DNA of 64,000 bases from NCBI RefSeq assembly GCF_000004195.4, contig NC_030683.2, forward strand, positions 76,686,198 through 76,750,197. Direction: 5' to 3'. Positions 37,914-52,170 of the stretch are shown in pieces. A program made the position numbers and the translations under genes. The DNA is from Xenopus tropicalis. Taxonomy: Eukaryota > Chordata > Amphibia > Anura > Pipidae. The notes under the pieces were generated by a model. The model worked only from the letters and a program-made list of their open reading frames with translations, had not been told where the DNA came from and made no database searches. Within the stretch, counting starts at the first letter, position 1, and each line of letters starts with the position of its first letter.

Positions 37914-40475
37914 ATGGATTCTAAGAAGACACCTAACCGCTATCATCTTGCCTGCAAGTTTTGCCTGAAGCTTACAGGCAAATTGCCTTTTCATCTGAGG
38001 AGAGCCTGCATGAAACATGCAGATAACCAAGAAATTGAATTTGTGATGCAAGAAGCAAGAGGAAAGATGAGAGCAATCCTTGGAAGGGCTAAGTATTGTT
38101 AATTATGAAGACCTGGACTATGAGGATTCTGATCCTAAACAATTTTTGTCCAGTTCCTGGAGAAAAATGGCTGCTATATTAGAGGGAAGCAAGAGTCAGC
38201 AAGGTATGTATTGCTCCTGTCTGCTGTGTCTAGACATGTATGTCCATATGTCTTTAATATTATTGTTTGTTTTTATTTTTCTTCTTAACAATCAATCTTT
38301 GTGCATTACAGCTGTGCCATGAAAGAGAGCATCCGTCCATTCAAATATGGACAGAAACAAGGTGAACGTCAATTGGCCAGCAGATGAAGTAGTGGAGACA
38401 GCAGGCCCTTGTAAAGGTCTGGACCTGTAAGTATACTCGGCATATGTTCTTTTAAGATTCACCTGTCTACATTGTAATTTGCACATTGTTATTCATTGTT
38501 TCTGAATGTTGTTGATGTTTATCATATTGCCCTGTCAGGTCACATAAGATGATAAGCCCCAGCCCCTTGAATGCTGAAAATGGGCAAGAACAGCAACCTA
38601 CACTTCAGTCACTTCAGGAGAGCATTGACTTCCCTAATGTACAATTGGCCAAAAATGCATGAGAAGGTAAACTCCAGACCCTTGAATGCTGAAGCAGTGG
38701 CAGAAACAGCGACCTGTTGTACAACAGGGCCTGTAAGTATACTTGCCATATGTGCATCTAATATTCACTCTACTTTGTAATATGTGTGCATGGTCTTTTT
38801 TTTGTGTTTTCAATCTTTTCTGACTTTAGTTGATATTTATTATTTTAGACGCCATCGAGTCAGATGAGGAGGACTTTGTAAGCCCTGTGAATGAACAAGA
38901 GGTGGAGATCAGGACCTGAGCTTGACCTGTAAGTATAAGTGTCATATGTACATCTAATCTACACTGTACAGATACTAATATTAACCTTCTACTTTGTAAT
39001 ATGCGTGCATGTTTTTTTTTTTTGTGTTTCAATCCTTTCTGAACTTTAGTTGATCTTTATTATTTTAGCCCCATCGAGTCAGATGAGGAGAACTTCGTAA
39101 GCCCTGTGAATGAACAAGAGGTGGAGATGCAGGGACCTGAGCTTGACCTGTAAGTATATAGTGTCATATGTACATCTAAATCTACACCTGTCTACATAGC
39201 AGTATGTGTTTCCAACTTTTTTCAATCTGAACATTTTGTTGATTTTTTATTAATACAGTCCTGTTGAGTCAGAGGAGACCAATGCAGACCCCTTGACTGA
39301 TGACAACGATGATGATGATTATGATGATGACGGCAAGGAAATATGAAGAGATGGAGACACACAATCTTGTTGGAGGGCTTGAACAGTAAGTTAACAAGCG
39401 TATTTTAAAGGGAAAAGTAACATTAAAAAATTTTTAACTAAATTTTTTAACTAAAAAAATCTATTCTACCCTCCCCCAATAATTGCCCTATCCTGAAAAC
39501 CACTTTGTTATTTTGAAATGCTTTAGAAGAAAATACCTGTTAAACTTGGCTTGCCGGTCATTTGACACCGGTCCATTGTTGTAATAAGTACAGATTTTCA
39601 ATCATTTCTAAATATATTTTTCTTTGGACTAGGAGCGAGACCAATTCAAATTACGTTCTGCTTAGAAGAAGAATGATGGCTGCAGGCATGTATAGAAAAC
39701 ACTCTCTTGAATATGTGGTTTCTGCTCGCTTCCGAAAATATCTGCAGCAAGAATTACAAGTAAGAAGATGGTCACAAGAGGTAAGAGTCACACCTGTCTA
39801 TGTAAACATTTGTTGTTTACCTCTTGTTATTTCTGCTGTTCACATTTCCTCATAATGATATTTATTCCTGTGTATCATTTTAGGTGCAAATGTGGCCAGG
39901 TTTTTGTATTTTGTGGACCCCTCCAAGGCATCTTAAGCTTCCTGACCGACACCAGAAGACGTTGGACTTTTTTACGGCACTTGAGAATTTGGGAACGCTC
40001 ATGCCACAATGTTTTCGTACCTGAAACATATCAAGAGGTTTGTGAGATCTCAAACAGATACTTTGTCCAGCGATCCCATCAAAGTGAAGAACTTGTCGGA
40101 AAATGCAAACGCTATCTCGACATGACCTCGCCTCTGCAGCGAAGGCTGAGCAAGGGAATTTCGGCACGTTGTGGGGAAAAAGTAAGTATGCTTTTAGTAC
40201 CTGTGCATTTATTTTGGCTTTTTGTGTGTGTAGGTTTGGTGTGTAACATTTACTACCGCCTATTCACAGGTTTGACTATCTGACATCTGCAAAAAAGGAC
40301 CCCTCAGAGTGTCAACGGATCCTCATAGTGGCCAGACCAACATTTGAGCAGATAATAAAGAAGGCCAAGATGGGTGGACGTCTTTGGAGAAGGAAAGTCT
40401 TATGTCGTCTATTAACTTGGAGGCACTGATTGTCTTAAAATACTCCAGCGACCAGGGGTTGTGCAAAATATGACT
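37914..40475 (+). pseudogene. Inverted, truncated copy F of the recombinase gene (exons 1-9)
   Basis: The only array copy on the + strand. Start ATG 37914-37916; exons 1-9 follow in order with recognisable splice sites, ending at the exon 9 donor (40475). Exons 10-14, with the catalytic Lys, second Arg, His and Tyr, are missing because the sequence jumps at about 40,507 into forward-orientation spacer. Indels break the frame several times (for example an extra T near 38,081). It forms the right arm of a giant inverted repeat with copy E. Either a real inversion followed by deletion, or a fold-back read. Confidence 0.65.
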
Positions 40476-40608
40476 GTGAGTATACATGAATACATTTTTT
40501 CACTGCAAATGTAAGTTTTTGTTCCAAATCATTTGACTTGCAAAAAGAGGAATGAAACACACAAACACACAGTACACATATATCTTTAAAATTCCAAACT
40601 ATTTGTGG

Positions 40609-40656
<48 letters not shown>

Positions 40657-40811
40657 TATTTGAAATTCAAGATATGTTTGTTTTAGTCTCTTTTGTAAAT
40701 GCTTTTCAGTATAAAAACAGGCCAAAAATGTAGTTTTTGTTCCAAATCATTTGATTTGCAAAATGAGGAATGAAACACACACACATATCTTTGAAATTTC
40801 AAACTATTTGT

Positions 40812-40855
<44 letters not shown>

Positions 40856-41597
40856 ACAAATAGTTTGAAATTTTAAAGATATATGTGTGTGTGTGTGTGT
40901 GTTCATTCCTCTTTTTGCAAGTCAATGATTTGGAACAAAAACTACATTTTTGGTCTGTTTTTATTATTGGAAAAAGCATTTACCAAGCTAAAACTTAGAA
41001 AGTTCAGATTTGATAGTAAACCCCAATCAATTCTAACTTCTTTGCATGAAAGCTCTAATACAGTTGGTACCACTGTCAGATAAGATTGTTGTAAGGTATG
41101 CAGCCTAATCCCCTAGACTCCCATGCCAGAGAGATTAAGTTTTTGACAACTTGACTTAATCCCCCTGGTACCTACATACTGATCAGCAACAGGTGTGAAA
41201 GAATGTTAAGCTGTAGCAGAAACTGTACACCTGTAACTGTAATCCCATATAAAGAATGAAGTTTGATTAATACACAAAAACTAGCCAGGTATTGTCTCCA
41301 TGTCTTGATTTCTATTGGTTGCTATACTTGTTGGCTGGTATAAATATTCCCTCCTGCTCTCATTTGAACCATACCTCATTTTGTGAATCATTGAAGTAAC
41401 AAGCTCCTGTAGCTTGCCTTCTTTTTGTGAATCACAGAAACCGTTACTTCATTTTTGGCTTTTTAATTTTATTTGAAAATGGATTCTAAGAAGACACCTA
41501 ACGCTATCATCTTGCCTGCAAGTTTTGCCTGAAGCTTACAGGCAAATTGCCTTCTTCATCTGAGGAGAGCCTGCAGAAACATGCAGATAACAAGATA
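40476..41597. other. Second fold-back: palindrome fragments plus inverted promoter and exon 1 fragment
   Basis: 40,508-about 40,685 is forward-oriented palindrome; it then reverses, passes the TA centre (40815-40852) and runs inverted through the promoter flank (TATA near 41,339) to a second + strand exon 1 start (ATG 41479-41481). That exon breaks off at 41,597 after about 119 bp, and one or more indels already disrupt its frame. At 41,598 the sequence jumps to forward orientation at the intron 7/exon 8 border. Confidence 0.6.
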
Positions 41598-43566
41598 TTG
41601 CCTAAAATGATACACAGGAATAAATATCATTATGAGGAAATGTGAACAGCAAAATAACAAAGGTAAACAACAAATGTTTACATAGACAGGTGTGACTCTT
41701 ACCTCTTGTGACCATCTTCTTACTTGTAATTCTTGCTGCAGATATTTTCGGAAGCGAGCAAGAACACCACATTCAAGAGAGTGTTTTCTATACATGCCTG
41801 CAGCCATCATTCTTCTTCTAAGCAGAACGTAATTTGAATTGGTCTCGCTCCTAGTCCAAAGAAAAATATATTTAGAAATGATTGAAAATCTGTACTTATT
41901 ACAACATGGACCGGTGTCAAATGACCGGAAGCCAAGTTTAACAGGTATTTTCTTCTAAAGCATTCAAAATAACAAATGGTTTTCAGGATAGGGCAATTAT
42001 TGGGGGAGGGTAGAATAGATTTTTTTAGTTAAAAAATTTAGTTAAAAATTTTTTAATGTTACTTTTCCCTTTAAAATACGCTTGTTAACTTACTGTTCAA
42101 GCCCTCCAACAAGATTGTGTGTCTCCATCTCTTCATATTCCTTGCCGTCATCATCATAATCATCATCATCGTTGTCATCAGTCAAGGGGTCTGCATTGGT
42201 CTCCTCTGACTCAACAGGACTGTATTAATAAAAAATCAACAAAATGTTCAGATTGAAAAAAGTTGAAACACATACTGCTATGTAGACAGGTGTAGATTAG
42301 ATGTACATATGACACTTATACTTACAGGTCAAGCTCAGGTCCCTGCATCTCCACCTCTTGTTCATTCACAGGGCTTACGAAGTTCTCCTCATCTGACTCG
42401 ATGGGGCTAAAATAATAAAGATCAACTAAAGTTCAGAAAGGATTGAAACACAAAAAAAAAAAACATGCACGCATATTACAAAGTAGAGGTTAATATTAGT
42501 ATCTGTACAGGTGTAGATTAGATGTACATATGACACTTATACTTACAGGTCAAGCTCAGGTCCCTGCATCTCCACCTCTTGTTCATTCACAGGGCTTACA
42601 AAGTCCTCCTCATCTGACTCGATGGGTCTAAAATAATAAATATCAACTAAAGTTCAGAAAAGATTGAAACACAAAAAAAAAAACCATGCACACATATTAC
42701 AAAGTAGAGGTGAATATTAGATGCACATATGGCAAGTATACTTACAGGCCCTGTTGTACAACAGGTCGCTGTTTCTGCACTGCTTCAGCATTCAAGGGTC
42801 TGGAGTTTACCTTCTCATGCATTTTGGCCAATTGTGACATTAGGAAGTCAATGCTCTCCTGAAGTGACTGAAGTGTAGGTTGCTGTTTCTGCCCATTTTC
42901 AGCATTCAAGGGGCTGGGGCTTATCATCTTATGTGACCTGACAGGGCAATATTGATAAACATCAACAACATTTCAGAAACAATGAATAACAATGTGCAAA
43001 TTACAATGTAGACAGGTGAATCTTAAAAGAACATATGCCGAGTATACTTACAGGTCCAGACCTTTACAAGGGGCCTGTGTCTCCACTACTTCATCTGCTG
43101 GCCAATTGACGTTCACCTTGTTTCTGTCCATATTTGATGGACGGATGCTCTCTCTTTCATGGCACAGCTGTAATGCAACAAAAGATTGATTGTTAAGAAG
43201 AAATAAAAACAAACAATAATATTAAAGACATATGGACATACATGTCTAGACACAGCCAGACAGGAGCAATACATACCTTGCTGACTCTTGCTTCCCTCTA
43301 ATATAGCAGCCATTTTTCTCCAGGAACTGGACAAAAAATTGTTTAGGATCAGAATCCTCATAGTCCAGGTCTTCATAATTAACAATACTTAGCCCTTCCA
43401 GGATTGCTCTCATCTTTCCTCTTGCTTCTTGCATCACAAATTCAATTTCTTGGTTATCTGCATGTTTCATGCAGGCTCTCCTCAGATGAAAAGGCAATTT
43501 GCCTGTAAGCTTCAGGCAAAACTTGCAGGCAAGATGATAGCGGTTAGGTGTCTTCTTAGAATCCAT
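41598..43566 (-). pseudogene. Truncated copy G of the recombinase gene (exons 1-7 only)
   Basis: Clean, near-identical to copy A from the start ATG (43566; TATA at 43700-43706) through exon 7 (41850-41703). The sequence then ends in intron 7 at 41,598, exactly next to the exon 8 acceptor, fused to the inverted fragment. The recombinase catalytic half is absent. The zinc-finger and acidic linker exons remain intact. A transcript could only encode the N-terminal half, if the join is real. Confidence 0.7.
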
Positions 43567-44359
43567 TTTCAAATAAAATTAAAAAGCCAAAAATGAAGTA
43601 ACGGTTTCTGTGATTCACAAAAGGAAGGCAAGCTACAGGAGCTTGTTACTTCAATGATTCACAAAATGAGGTATGGTTCAAATGAGAGCAGGAGGGAATA
43701 TTTATACCAGCCAACAAGTATAGCAACCAATAGAAATCAAGACATGGAGACAATACCTGGCTAGATTTTTGTGTATTAATCAAACTTCATTCTTTATAGG
43801 GATTACAGTTACAGGTGTTACAGTTTCTGCTACAGCTTAACATTCTTTCACACCTGTTGCTGATCAGTATGTAGGTACCAGGGGGATTAAGTCAAGTTGT
43901 CAAAAACTTAATCTCTCTGGCATGGGAGTCTAGGGGATTAGGCTGCATACCTTACAACAATCTTATCTGACAGTGGTACCAACTGTATTAGAGCTTTCAT
44001 GCAAAGAAGTTAGAATTGATTGGGGGTTTACTATCAAATCTGAACTTTCTAAGTTTTAGCTTGGTAAATGCTTTTTCCAATAATAAAAACAGACCAAAAA
44101 TGTAGTTTTTGTTCCAAATCATTTGACTTGCAAAAAGAGGAATGAAACACACACACACACACATATATCTTTAAAATTTCAAACTATTTGTGGATAGATA
44201 TATATATATATATATATATATATATCCACAAATAGTTTGAAATTTCAAAGATATGTGTGTGTGTTTCATTCCTCATTTTGCAAATCAAATGATTTGGAAC
44301 AAAAACTACATTTTTGGCCTGTTTTTATTACTGGAAAAAGCATTTACCAAGCTAAAACT

Positions 44360-44414
<55 letters not shown>

Positions 44415-45702
44415 TACAGACATACACAAACACAAATATATTTACACACATACAGCTTGACCTTAGCACAGAACAACTGCACATTTGTTTAATGTCTTGT
44501 AACAATAAACCTTTACCCCAATATCCACATAGATATTGTAGATTGGACACAGAATGGACTTCTGAAATCTATTGGTATGAAAGCAACGAGCAGTTGCAGA
44601 TTTCAAAAAGTAAACCACACAGAGAGATGTCTATTTCAGACTTCCAGGTGTGGCAGTCTATATGCTACCGTTGCCCGGGGGTCACCCAGAAAACTTTTTG
44701 ATGGGGCACATTTCAGAGTTTAGCATTCTGTGTGGTATGGCCCATATGCCATTGTTTAAATACCAAAAATGTCTGGCCCATCTAAGGGCTCCCCCTGCAT
44801 ACTTGAAATCTATACACATAAATATACACACAGCCTAATATATGAAACATTATAAGCTAAATACATTCGTACAACTACTTTTTTTAAGCAAAAACTTAAA
44901 AACTAAGTATTTGATAGTAAACCTCCAACAATTGTAACTTATTGGCAATACAGTTTAGAACATTGTCAGATAAAGTTGTTATAAGGTATGCAAGTATGGC
45001 AGCCGAAGTCTGAAGGAAGGACAATGGCAACAGGCTTCAAAGGCCTAGCCTTCAAGTACAAGGTGACATGTCACACCATCTTTAGTGAAGATGGAGAGGA
45101 GACAGAGGATGTTGATTGCACAAAGAGGAATGAAACACACACATATATCTTTAAAATTTCAAACTATTTGTGGATATATATATATATATATAAAACTAGA
45201 AAAGATCCTCTGCACTCACCCCATTATCAATATTAAAGGACATTAAGGCATTCTGTGCATTAAGGCTACTAAGAAATGCCCTACCCTTTAAGCAAAACAG
45301 GGATTGTTTGTCCATATATTGCAATATACTTCAAGCTTGCCAACTATGTCAAAGTCATCCTTCTGGCCAGTCCTACACTGAATTTTGTGATTATTAAGAA
45401 TTCTACTGCTTTAATATACATTTAGCAAAGGAGCCAATTTTTACCTGCAACATGTTTACTTCTTAAGGTTAAACCCCCATATGTTGCAGGTAAAACTTAG
45501 TCACTTTGCTAAATGTATATTGAAGCAGTAGAATATAGATATGTATATAGTTTATATTAGTTGGAATGGTTATTTTAGATATGGCACATTTGTCTTTGTA
45601 ACTCATTTTTAGTAAATTCTTATTGTTGCAAGACATTTGAAAATAGATTGGTTGATTTGTGCTTAGTTTAAGCTGTGTGTTAGTAAGGATGGATAGATAG
45701 AT

Positions 45703-45745
<43 letters not shown>

Positions 45746-47356
45746 TTTAAAATGGTTTTAACCTATAATGCCTGCTTTGTAAGTTTTGGATGTCTCTGTT
45801 CAATTAATATGTTTGTTTCAGGAGTCTTGGGGATTATGCATTATGGACTTTGTCACCTCAATTGAGGAATTAGTCTCACAACTTTCTTTTACACCTTATG
45901 ACATATCACATCAAAGTTGTTATAAGGTATGCAAGTATGCAGCCGGAATCTGAAGGAAGGACAATGGCAACAGGCTTCAAAGGCCTAGCCTTAAAGCACA
46001 AGGTGACATGTCACACATCTTTTGTGAGGATGGAGAGGAGACAGAGGATGTTGATTGCACAAAGAGGAATGAAACACACACATATATCTTTAAAATTTCA
46101 AACTATTTGTGGATATATATATATATACAGACATACACAAACACAAATATATTTACACACATACAGCTTGACCTTAGCACAGAACAACTGCTCTATTGTC
46201 TAATGTCTTGGAGCAATAAACTTTTATCCCAAGTAAATTACACACACACACACACATAAATGTGCATATATAAAAAATATATATATGGTCCATATATTTA
46301 CAACAGCTATCTGAGCCCTAGCTTCAGAGGGCATCATGGGGTATGTAGTGCAAGGGATTCCTGGGGGCTGTGTCCTTCAATTGCTAATGAGGTAGCCACA
46401 AGCTATTGTTAAGGTTTTGCCAGCCACACCCCCCCCCCCCGAAACAGGTAAGCATGGGGACTTCAGCAGGGCCTAGCATTTCCAGGGCACTCAATGAGAA
46501 TACACAAGAGGTTTATAAGTAAAGGAACATTTATTAACACTCTGAAAGGAAAAATTAAATAACACCACCCCTTAAAAAAATGTCCAAAGTATTTCATGGT
46601 TTCCTTCATGTGGCAGATCAGTTGCTGACAATCTCTTCAGACTCTTTTGATGGTTTCAGGTGCTGGTGTCTCATCTGCATCTCTCATGAGGAATGCTTCA
46701 GAAGACAAAGTATTTCACAATTTTCTCTAAAAACTCCCCCCCCCTCAAAAAAAAAAAAGTCCAAAGTATTTCATGGTTTCCCTCATGTGGCATATCCAGT
46801 AGACTGACAATCTCTTCAGACTCTTTTGATGGTTTCAGGTGCTGGTTTCTCATCTGCATCTCACATGAGGAATGCTTCAGAAGCCAAAGTATTTCACCAT
46901 TCTCTCTAAAAACTCCAGTGATGACTCTGCTTATTTTTAAAGCCTAAAAATAATATAGATATCAGAATGGTCACAGTCAATTATCTAAACTGTGTCGATG
47001 TATTGTTCATTAGAAAAAAAAAAGAAGGGCGGAGAAAAAGAGAAAAAATGCTAAATAGTAATGTCAGAAAATAAGTATAAAATAGGTGTACTTATCTTAT
47101 TCTGGATGAATTTATGGCCATTCTGATATCCAAGTTGTGCTTCTTTTTAGACCTAAAAAATAAAACATATGTTATAAATTTGATAACAAATATAACTCAG
47201 AGAGGCAGAGTGAGTGCGTGAGAGACAAGGGTGTCGGGGAGGGAAGTAAATAAGTGTACTTATCTTTTTTCAGTTGATTCATGCCCATTCCACTTGGAAC
47301 GTGTTCAGAAACCTGATTCACTATTACCCGAGGGTTACAGGTTTCCAAAATATCCC
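43567..47356. other. Unit 7 spacer
   Basis: Standard order: promoter flank, palindrome, direct repeats (about 44968 and 45913), hairpin about 45402-45531, GATA 45690-45744, poly-C block near 46430, 180-bp duplication about 46582-46925. Sparse indels from about 44,560. No separate gene. Confidence 0.55.
44051..44362. repeat. Long imperfect palindrome, unit 7
   Basis: Same palindrome as in unit 1; the TA centre starts GATAGATATATA. It is followed by a TA tract to about 44413. Confidence 0.85.
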
Positions 47357-50300
47357 TTATCGGTGGCAAGTTGGTCTTCCATCCAGTGCCTTGGATACAT
47401 CTCTTTCTTCATGTGGATTCTCATATTTGAGAAGTCCTAGAATGGATGGGTAGAGAAGAAAGAATTATTAGATATTCACTTGGTAACGTATACAAACGGA
47501 TACATTCAGTGATTGAACATTCAACAATTTAGGAAGACTTACCAGCAACATAATCCACTCTCATCTTATTTTGCTGTTTTCTCCAACGGTCATAAACGTA
47601 CTGGCCGTACTCACGGGAAAAGCCTAGTGCTGGCCTTAAGCAAGGAGGCGTGGCATCAATAGTAAGTGGGTGGCACTTTTTAAATTTTCAAAAGGCTTCC
47701 TCCCTCAACCCACGGGAGACTTCTGGTGTTTCTTCTTGCAGGGGCTTCTGTGGCACCTCTTGACACCTGTTAAATGAATAATTAAAAAGAAACGAGTGGT
47801 TTATTCCCTGCTTTCCTGTATAAATCATAATTTAATCTGTACTTAAAAAAAAAAAAATTGCATATGCAAAGCATGTAAATGCTCTATTAAATTACCTTGA
47901 TGTTGATGGCTGGGATTCATGCATCGCCCTCTTCATCATTTCCTGCCGCTTCTACCATATTGTCAACGGTCTTCTCGCCATATATCCTTCGCGGCAGTCA
48001 CATTTTGAATGGCCAAGCAACCTGGCAAACATGTTCCTCTGAGCATCAGTTTGAAAGTGGGAGACCATGTATGTCTCCATTGTCCTTCTAGCCTCTTGAC
48101 TTGTGACAGGGCGCAATTTAAACCTAAGGGAAAAAATGTATGTTCAGAAATGTGAACGTTGAAACCAGTACTAAACGGGGCTAGAACGTAAGCCTATGCC
48201 AGTAATCACACGATAGCTATAGTTTCTGAGGAAGAACTAACAAATACTTGTATTTGTATGCGACAATCTATACTTACTTATGATGAAGCCGGGCGATGTC
48301 ATTCGTCACACTGTGAATTGGTTCCCCTGTTGACGATATGAAAAATGTCTGTGGGCATTTCCCACTCCTGATAAATGATGGCCGTATTTTTTTATAAAAA
48401 ACATCAAAACCACTAAAATGACAGAAAAGAAAGTCAAGTTAAAAAAATGCTATGCAAAAAGTCTATCACAATATGCAATGTTTGTTTGTTTCAGACATAA
48501 CCTCTTCTTCTTCTTCTTCTAGCAGTATAGAGGCGACTTGCTGAGTGGATGTCTTATGCCTTTTTACACCAATGACCATACGGGTTTTGCAAGCAGATGG
48601 TATCCTCTTGCACCATTCTTCCACCTATAAGCAAAAAAGACACAAGATCGGTAAATATCAAAAAGTTCACGTTCATATCATGTCAGCGGAACATAAAAAG
48701 CATGGCAGTGAAAAAATGTATCATGTATACTCACAGTCATATTTTGCACAACCCCTGGTCGCTGGAGGTATTTTAAGACAATCAGTGCCTCAAGTAATAG
48801 ACGACATAAGACTTTTCCTTCTCCAAAAGACGTCCACCCATCTTGGCCTTCTTTATTATCTGCTCAAATGTTGGTCTGGCCACTATGAGGATCCGTTGAC
48901 ACTCTGAGGGGTCCTTTTTTGCAGATGTCAGATAGTCAAACCTGTGAATAGGGGTAGTAAATGTTACACACCAAACCTACACACACAAAAAGGCCAAAAT
49001 AAATGCACAGGTACTAAAGCATACTTACTTTTTCCCCACAACGCTGGCCGAAATTCCTTGCTCAGCCTTCGCTGCAGAGGCGAGGTCATGTCGAGATAGC
49101 GTTTGCATTTTCCGACAAGTTCTTCACTTGATGGGATCCGCTGGACAAAGTATCTGTTTGAGATCTCACAAACCTCTTGATATGTTTCAGGTACGAAAAC
49201 ATTGTGGCATGAGCGTTCCCCAAATTCTCAAGTGCCGTAAAAAGTCCAACGTCTTCTGTGTGTCGGTCAGGAAGCTTAAGGATGCCTTGGAGGGGTCCAC
49301 AAAATACAAAAACCTGGCCACATTTGCCACCTAAAATGATACACAGGAATAAATATCATTATGAGGAAATGTGAACAGCCAAAATAACAAAGGTAAACAA
49401 CAAATGTTTACATAGACAGGTGTGACTCTTACCTCTTGTGACCATCTTCTTACTTGTAATTCTTGCTGCAGATATTTTCGGAAGCGAGCAAGAACACCCA
49501 CATTCAAGAGAGTGTTTTCTATACATGCCTGCAGCCATCATTCTTCTTCTAAGCAGAACGTAATTTGAATTGGTCTCGCTCCTAGTCCAAAGAAAAATAT
49601 ATTTAGAAATGATTGAAAATCTGTACTTATTACAACATGGACCGGTGTCAAATGACCGGAAGCCAAGTTTAACAGGTATTTTCTTCTAAAGCATTCAAAA
49701 TAACAAATGGTTTTCAGGATAGGGCAATTATTGGGGGAGGGTAGAATAGATTTTTTTAGTTAAAAAATTTAGTTAAAAATTTTTTAATGTTACTTTTCCC
49801 TTTAAAATACGCTTGTTAACTTACTGTTCAAGCCTCCAACAAGATTGTGTGTCTCCATCTCTTCATATTCCTTGCCGTCATCATCATAATCATCATCATC
49901 GTTGTCATCAGTCAAGGGGTCTGCATTGGTCTCCTCTGACTCAACAGGACTGTATTAATAAAAAATCAACAAAATGTTCAGATTGAAAAAAGTTGAAACA
50001 CATACTGCTATGTAGACAGGTGTAGATTAGATGTACATATGACACTTATACTTACAGGTCAAGCTCAGGTCCCTGCATCTCCACCTCTTGTTCATTCACA
50101 GGGCTTACGAAGTTCTCCTCATCTGACTCGATGGGGCTAAAATAATAAAGATCAACTAAAGTTCAGAAAGGGATTGAAACACAAAAAAAAAAAACATGCA
50201 CGCATATTACAAAGTAGAGGTTAATATTAGTATCTGTACAGGTGTAGATTAGATGTACATATGACACTTATACTTACAGGTCAAGCTCAGGTCCTGCATC

Positions 50301-51293
50301 TCCACCTCTTGTTCATTCACAGGGCTTACAAAGTCCTCCTCATCTGACTCGATGGGTCTAAAATATAAATATCAACTAAAGTTCAGAAAAGATTGAAACA
50401 CAAAAAAAAAACCATGCACACATATTACAAAGTAGAGGTGAATATTAGATGCACATATGGCAAGTATACTTACAGGCCCTGTTGTACAACAGGTCGCTGT
50501 TTCTGCACTGCTTCAGCATTCAAGGGTCTGGAGTTTACCTTCTCATGCATTTTGGCCAATTGTGACATTAGGAAGTCAATGCTCTCCTGAAGTGACTGAA
50601 GTGTAGGTTGCTGTTTCTGCCCATTTTCAGCATTCAAGGGGCTGGGGCTTATCATCTTATGTGACCTGACAGGGCAATATTGATAAACATCAACAACATT
50701 TCAGAAACAATGAATAACAATGTGCAAATTACAATGTAGACAGGTGAATCTTAAAAGAACATATGCCGAGTATACTTACAGGTCCAGACCTTTACAAGGG
50801 GCCTGTGTCTCCACTACTTCATCTGCTGGCCAATTGACGTTCACACTTGTTTCTGTCCATATTTGATGGACGGATGCTCTCTTTCATGGCACAGCTGTAA
50901 TGCAACAAAAGATTGATTGTTAAGAAGAAATAAAAACAAACAATAATATTAAAGACATATGGACATACATGTCTAGACACAGCCAGACAGGAGCAATACA
51001 TACCTTGCTGACTCTTGCTTCCCTCTAATATAGCAGCCATTTTTCTCCAGGAACTGGACAAAAAATTGTTTAGGATCAGAATCCTCATAGTCCAGGTCTT
51101 CATAATTAACAATACTTAGCCCTTCCAGGATTGCTCTCATCTTTCCTCTTGCTTCTTGCATCACAAATTCAATTTCTTGGTTATCTGCATGTTTCATGCA
51201 GGCTCTCCTCAGATGAAAAGGCAATTTGCCTGTAAGCTTCAGGCAAAACTTGCAGGCAAGATGATAGCGGTTAGGTGTCTTCTTAGAATCCAT
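47357..51293 (-). CDS. Tyrosine recombinase-like gene, copy H (indels in most exons)
   Basis: Exon 14 47357-47436; start ATG at 51293; exon 1 51293-51004 is intact. Indels relative to copies A and B occur in exons 2, 4, 6, 7, 8, 9, 12 and 13 (for example three inserted bases in exon 12 around 47,942-48,005 that disrupt the catalytic region). Splice sites are kept. TATA at 51427-51433. The equal density of indels in introns suggests error, not decay. Context and role as for copy B. Confidence 0.6.
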
Positions 51294-52083
51294 TTTCAAA
51301 TAAAATTAAAAAGCCAAAAATGAAGTAACGGTTTCTGTGATTCACAAAAGGAAGGCAAGCTACAGGAGCTTGTTACTTCAATGATTCACAAAATGAGGTA
51401 TGGTTCAAATGAGAGCAGGAGGGAATATTTATACCAGCCAACAAGTATAGCAACCAATAGAAATCAAGACATGGAGACAATACCTGGCTAGATTTTTGTG
51501 TATTAATCAAACTTCATTCTTTATAGGGATTACAGTTACAGGTGTTACAGTTTCTGCTACAGCTTAACATTCTTTCACACCTGTTGCTGATCAGTATGTA
51601 GGTACCAGGGGGATTAAGTCAAGTTGTCAAAAACTTAATCTCTCTGGCATGGGAGTCTAGGGGATTAGGCTGCATACCTTACAACAATCTTATCTGACAG
51701 TGGTACCAACTGTATTAGAGCTTTCATGCAAAGAAGTTAGAATTGATTGGGGGTTTACTATCAATCTGAACTTTCTAAGTTTTAGCTTGGTAAATGCTTT
51801 TCCAATAATAAAAACAGACCAAAAATGTAGTTTTTGTTCCAAATCATTTGACTTGCAAAAAAGAGGAATGAAACACACACACACACACACATATATCTTT
51901 AAAATTCCAACTATTTGTGGATAGATATATATATATATATATATATATATCCACAATAGTTTGAAATTTCAAAGATATGTGTGTGTGTTTCATTCCTCAT
52001 TTTGCAAATCAAATGATTTGGAACAAAAACTACATTTTTGGCCTGTTTTTATTACTGGAAAAAGCATTTACCAAGCTAAAACT

Positions 52084-52170
<87 letters not shown>

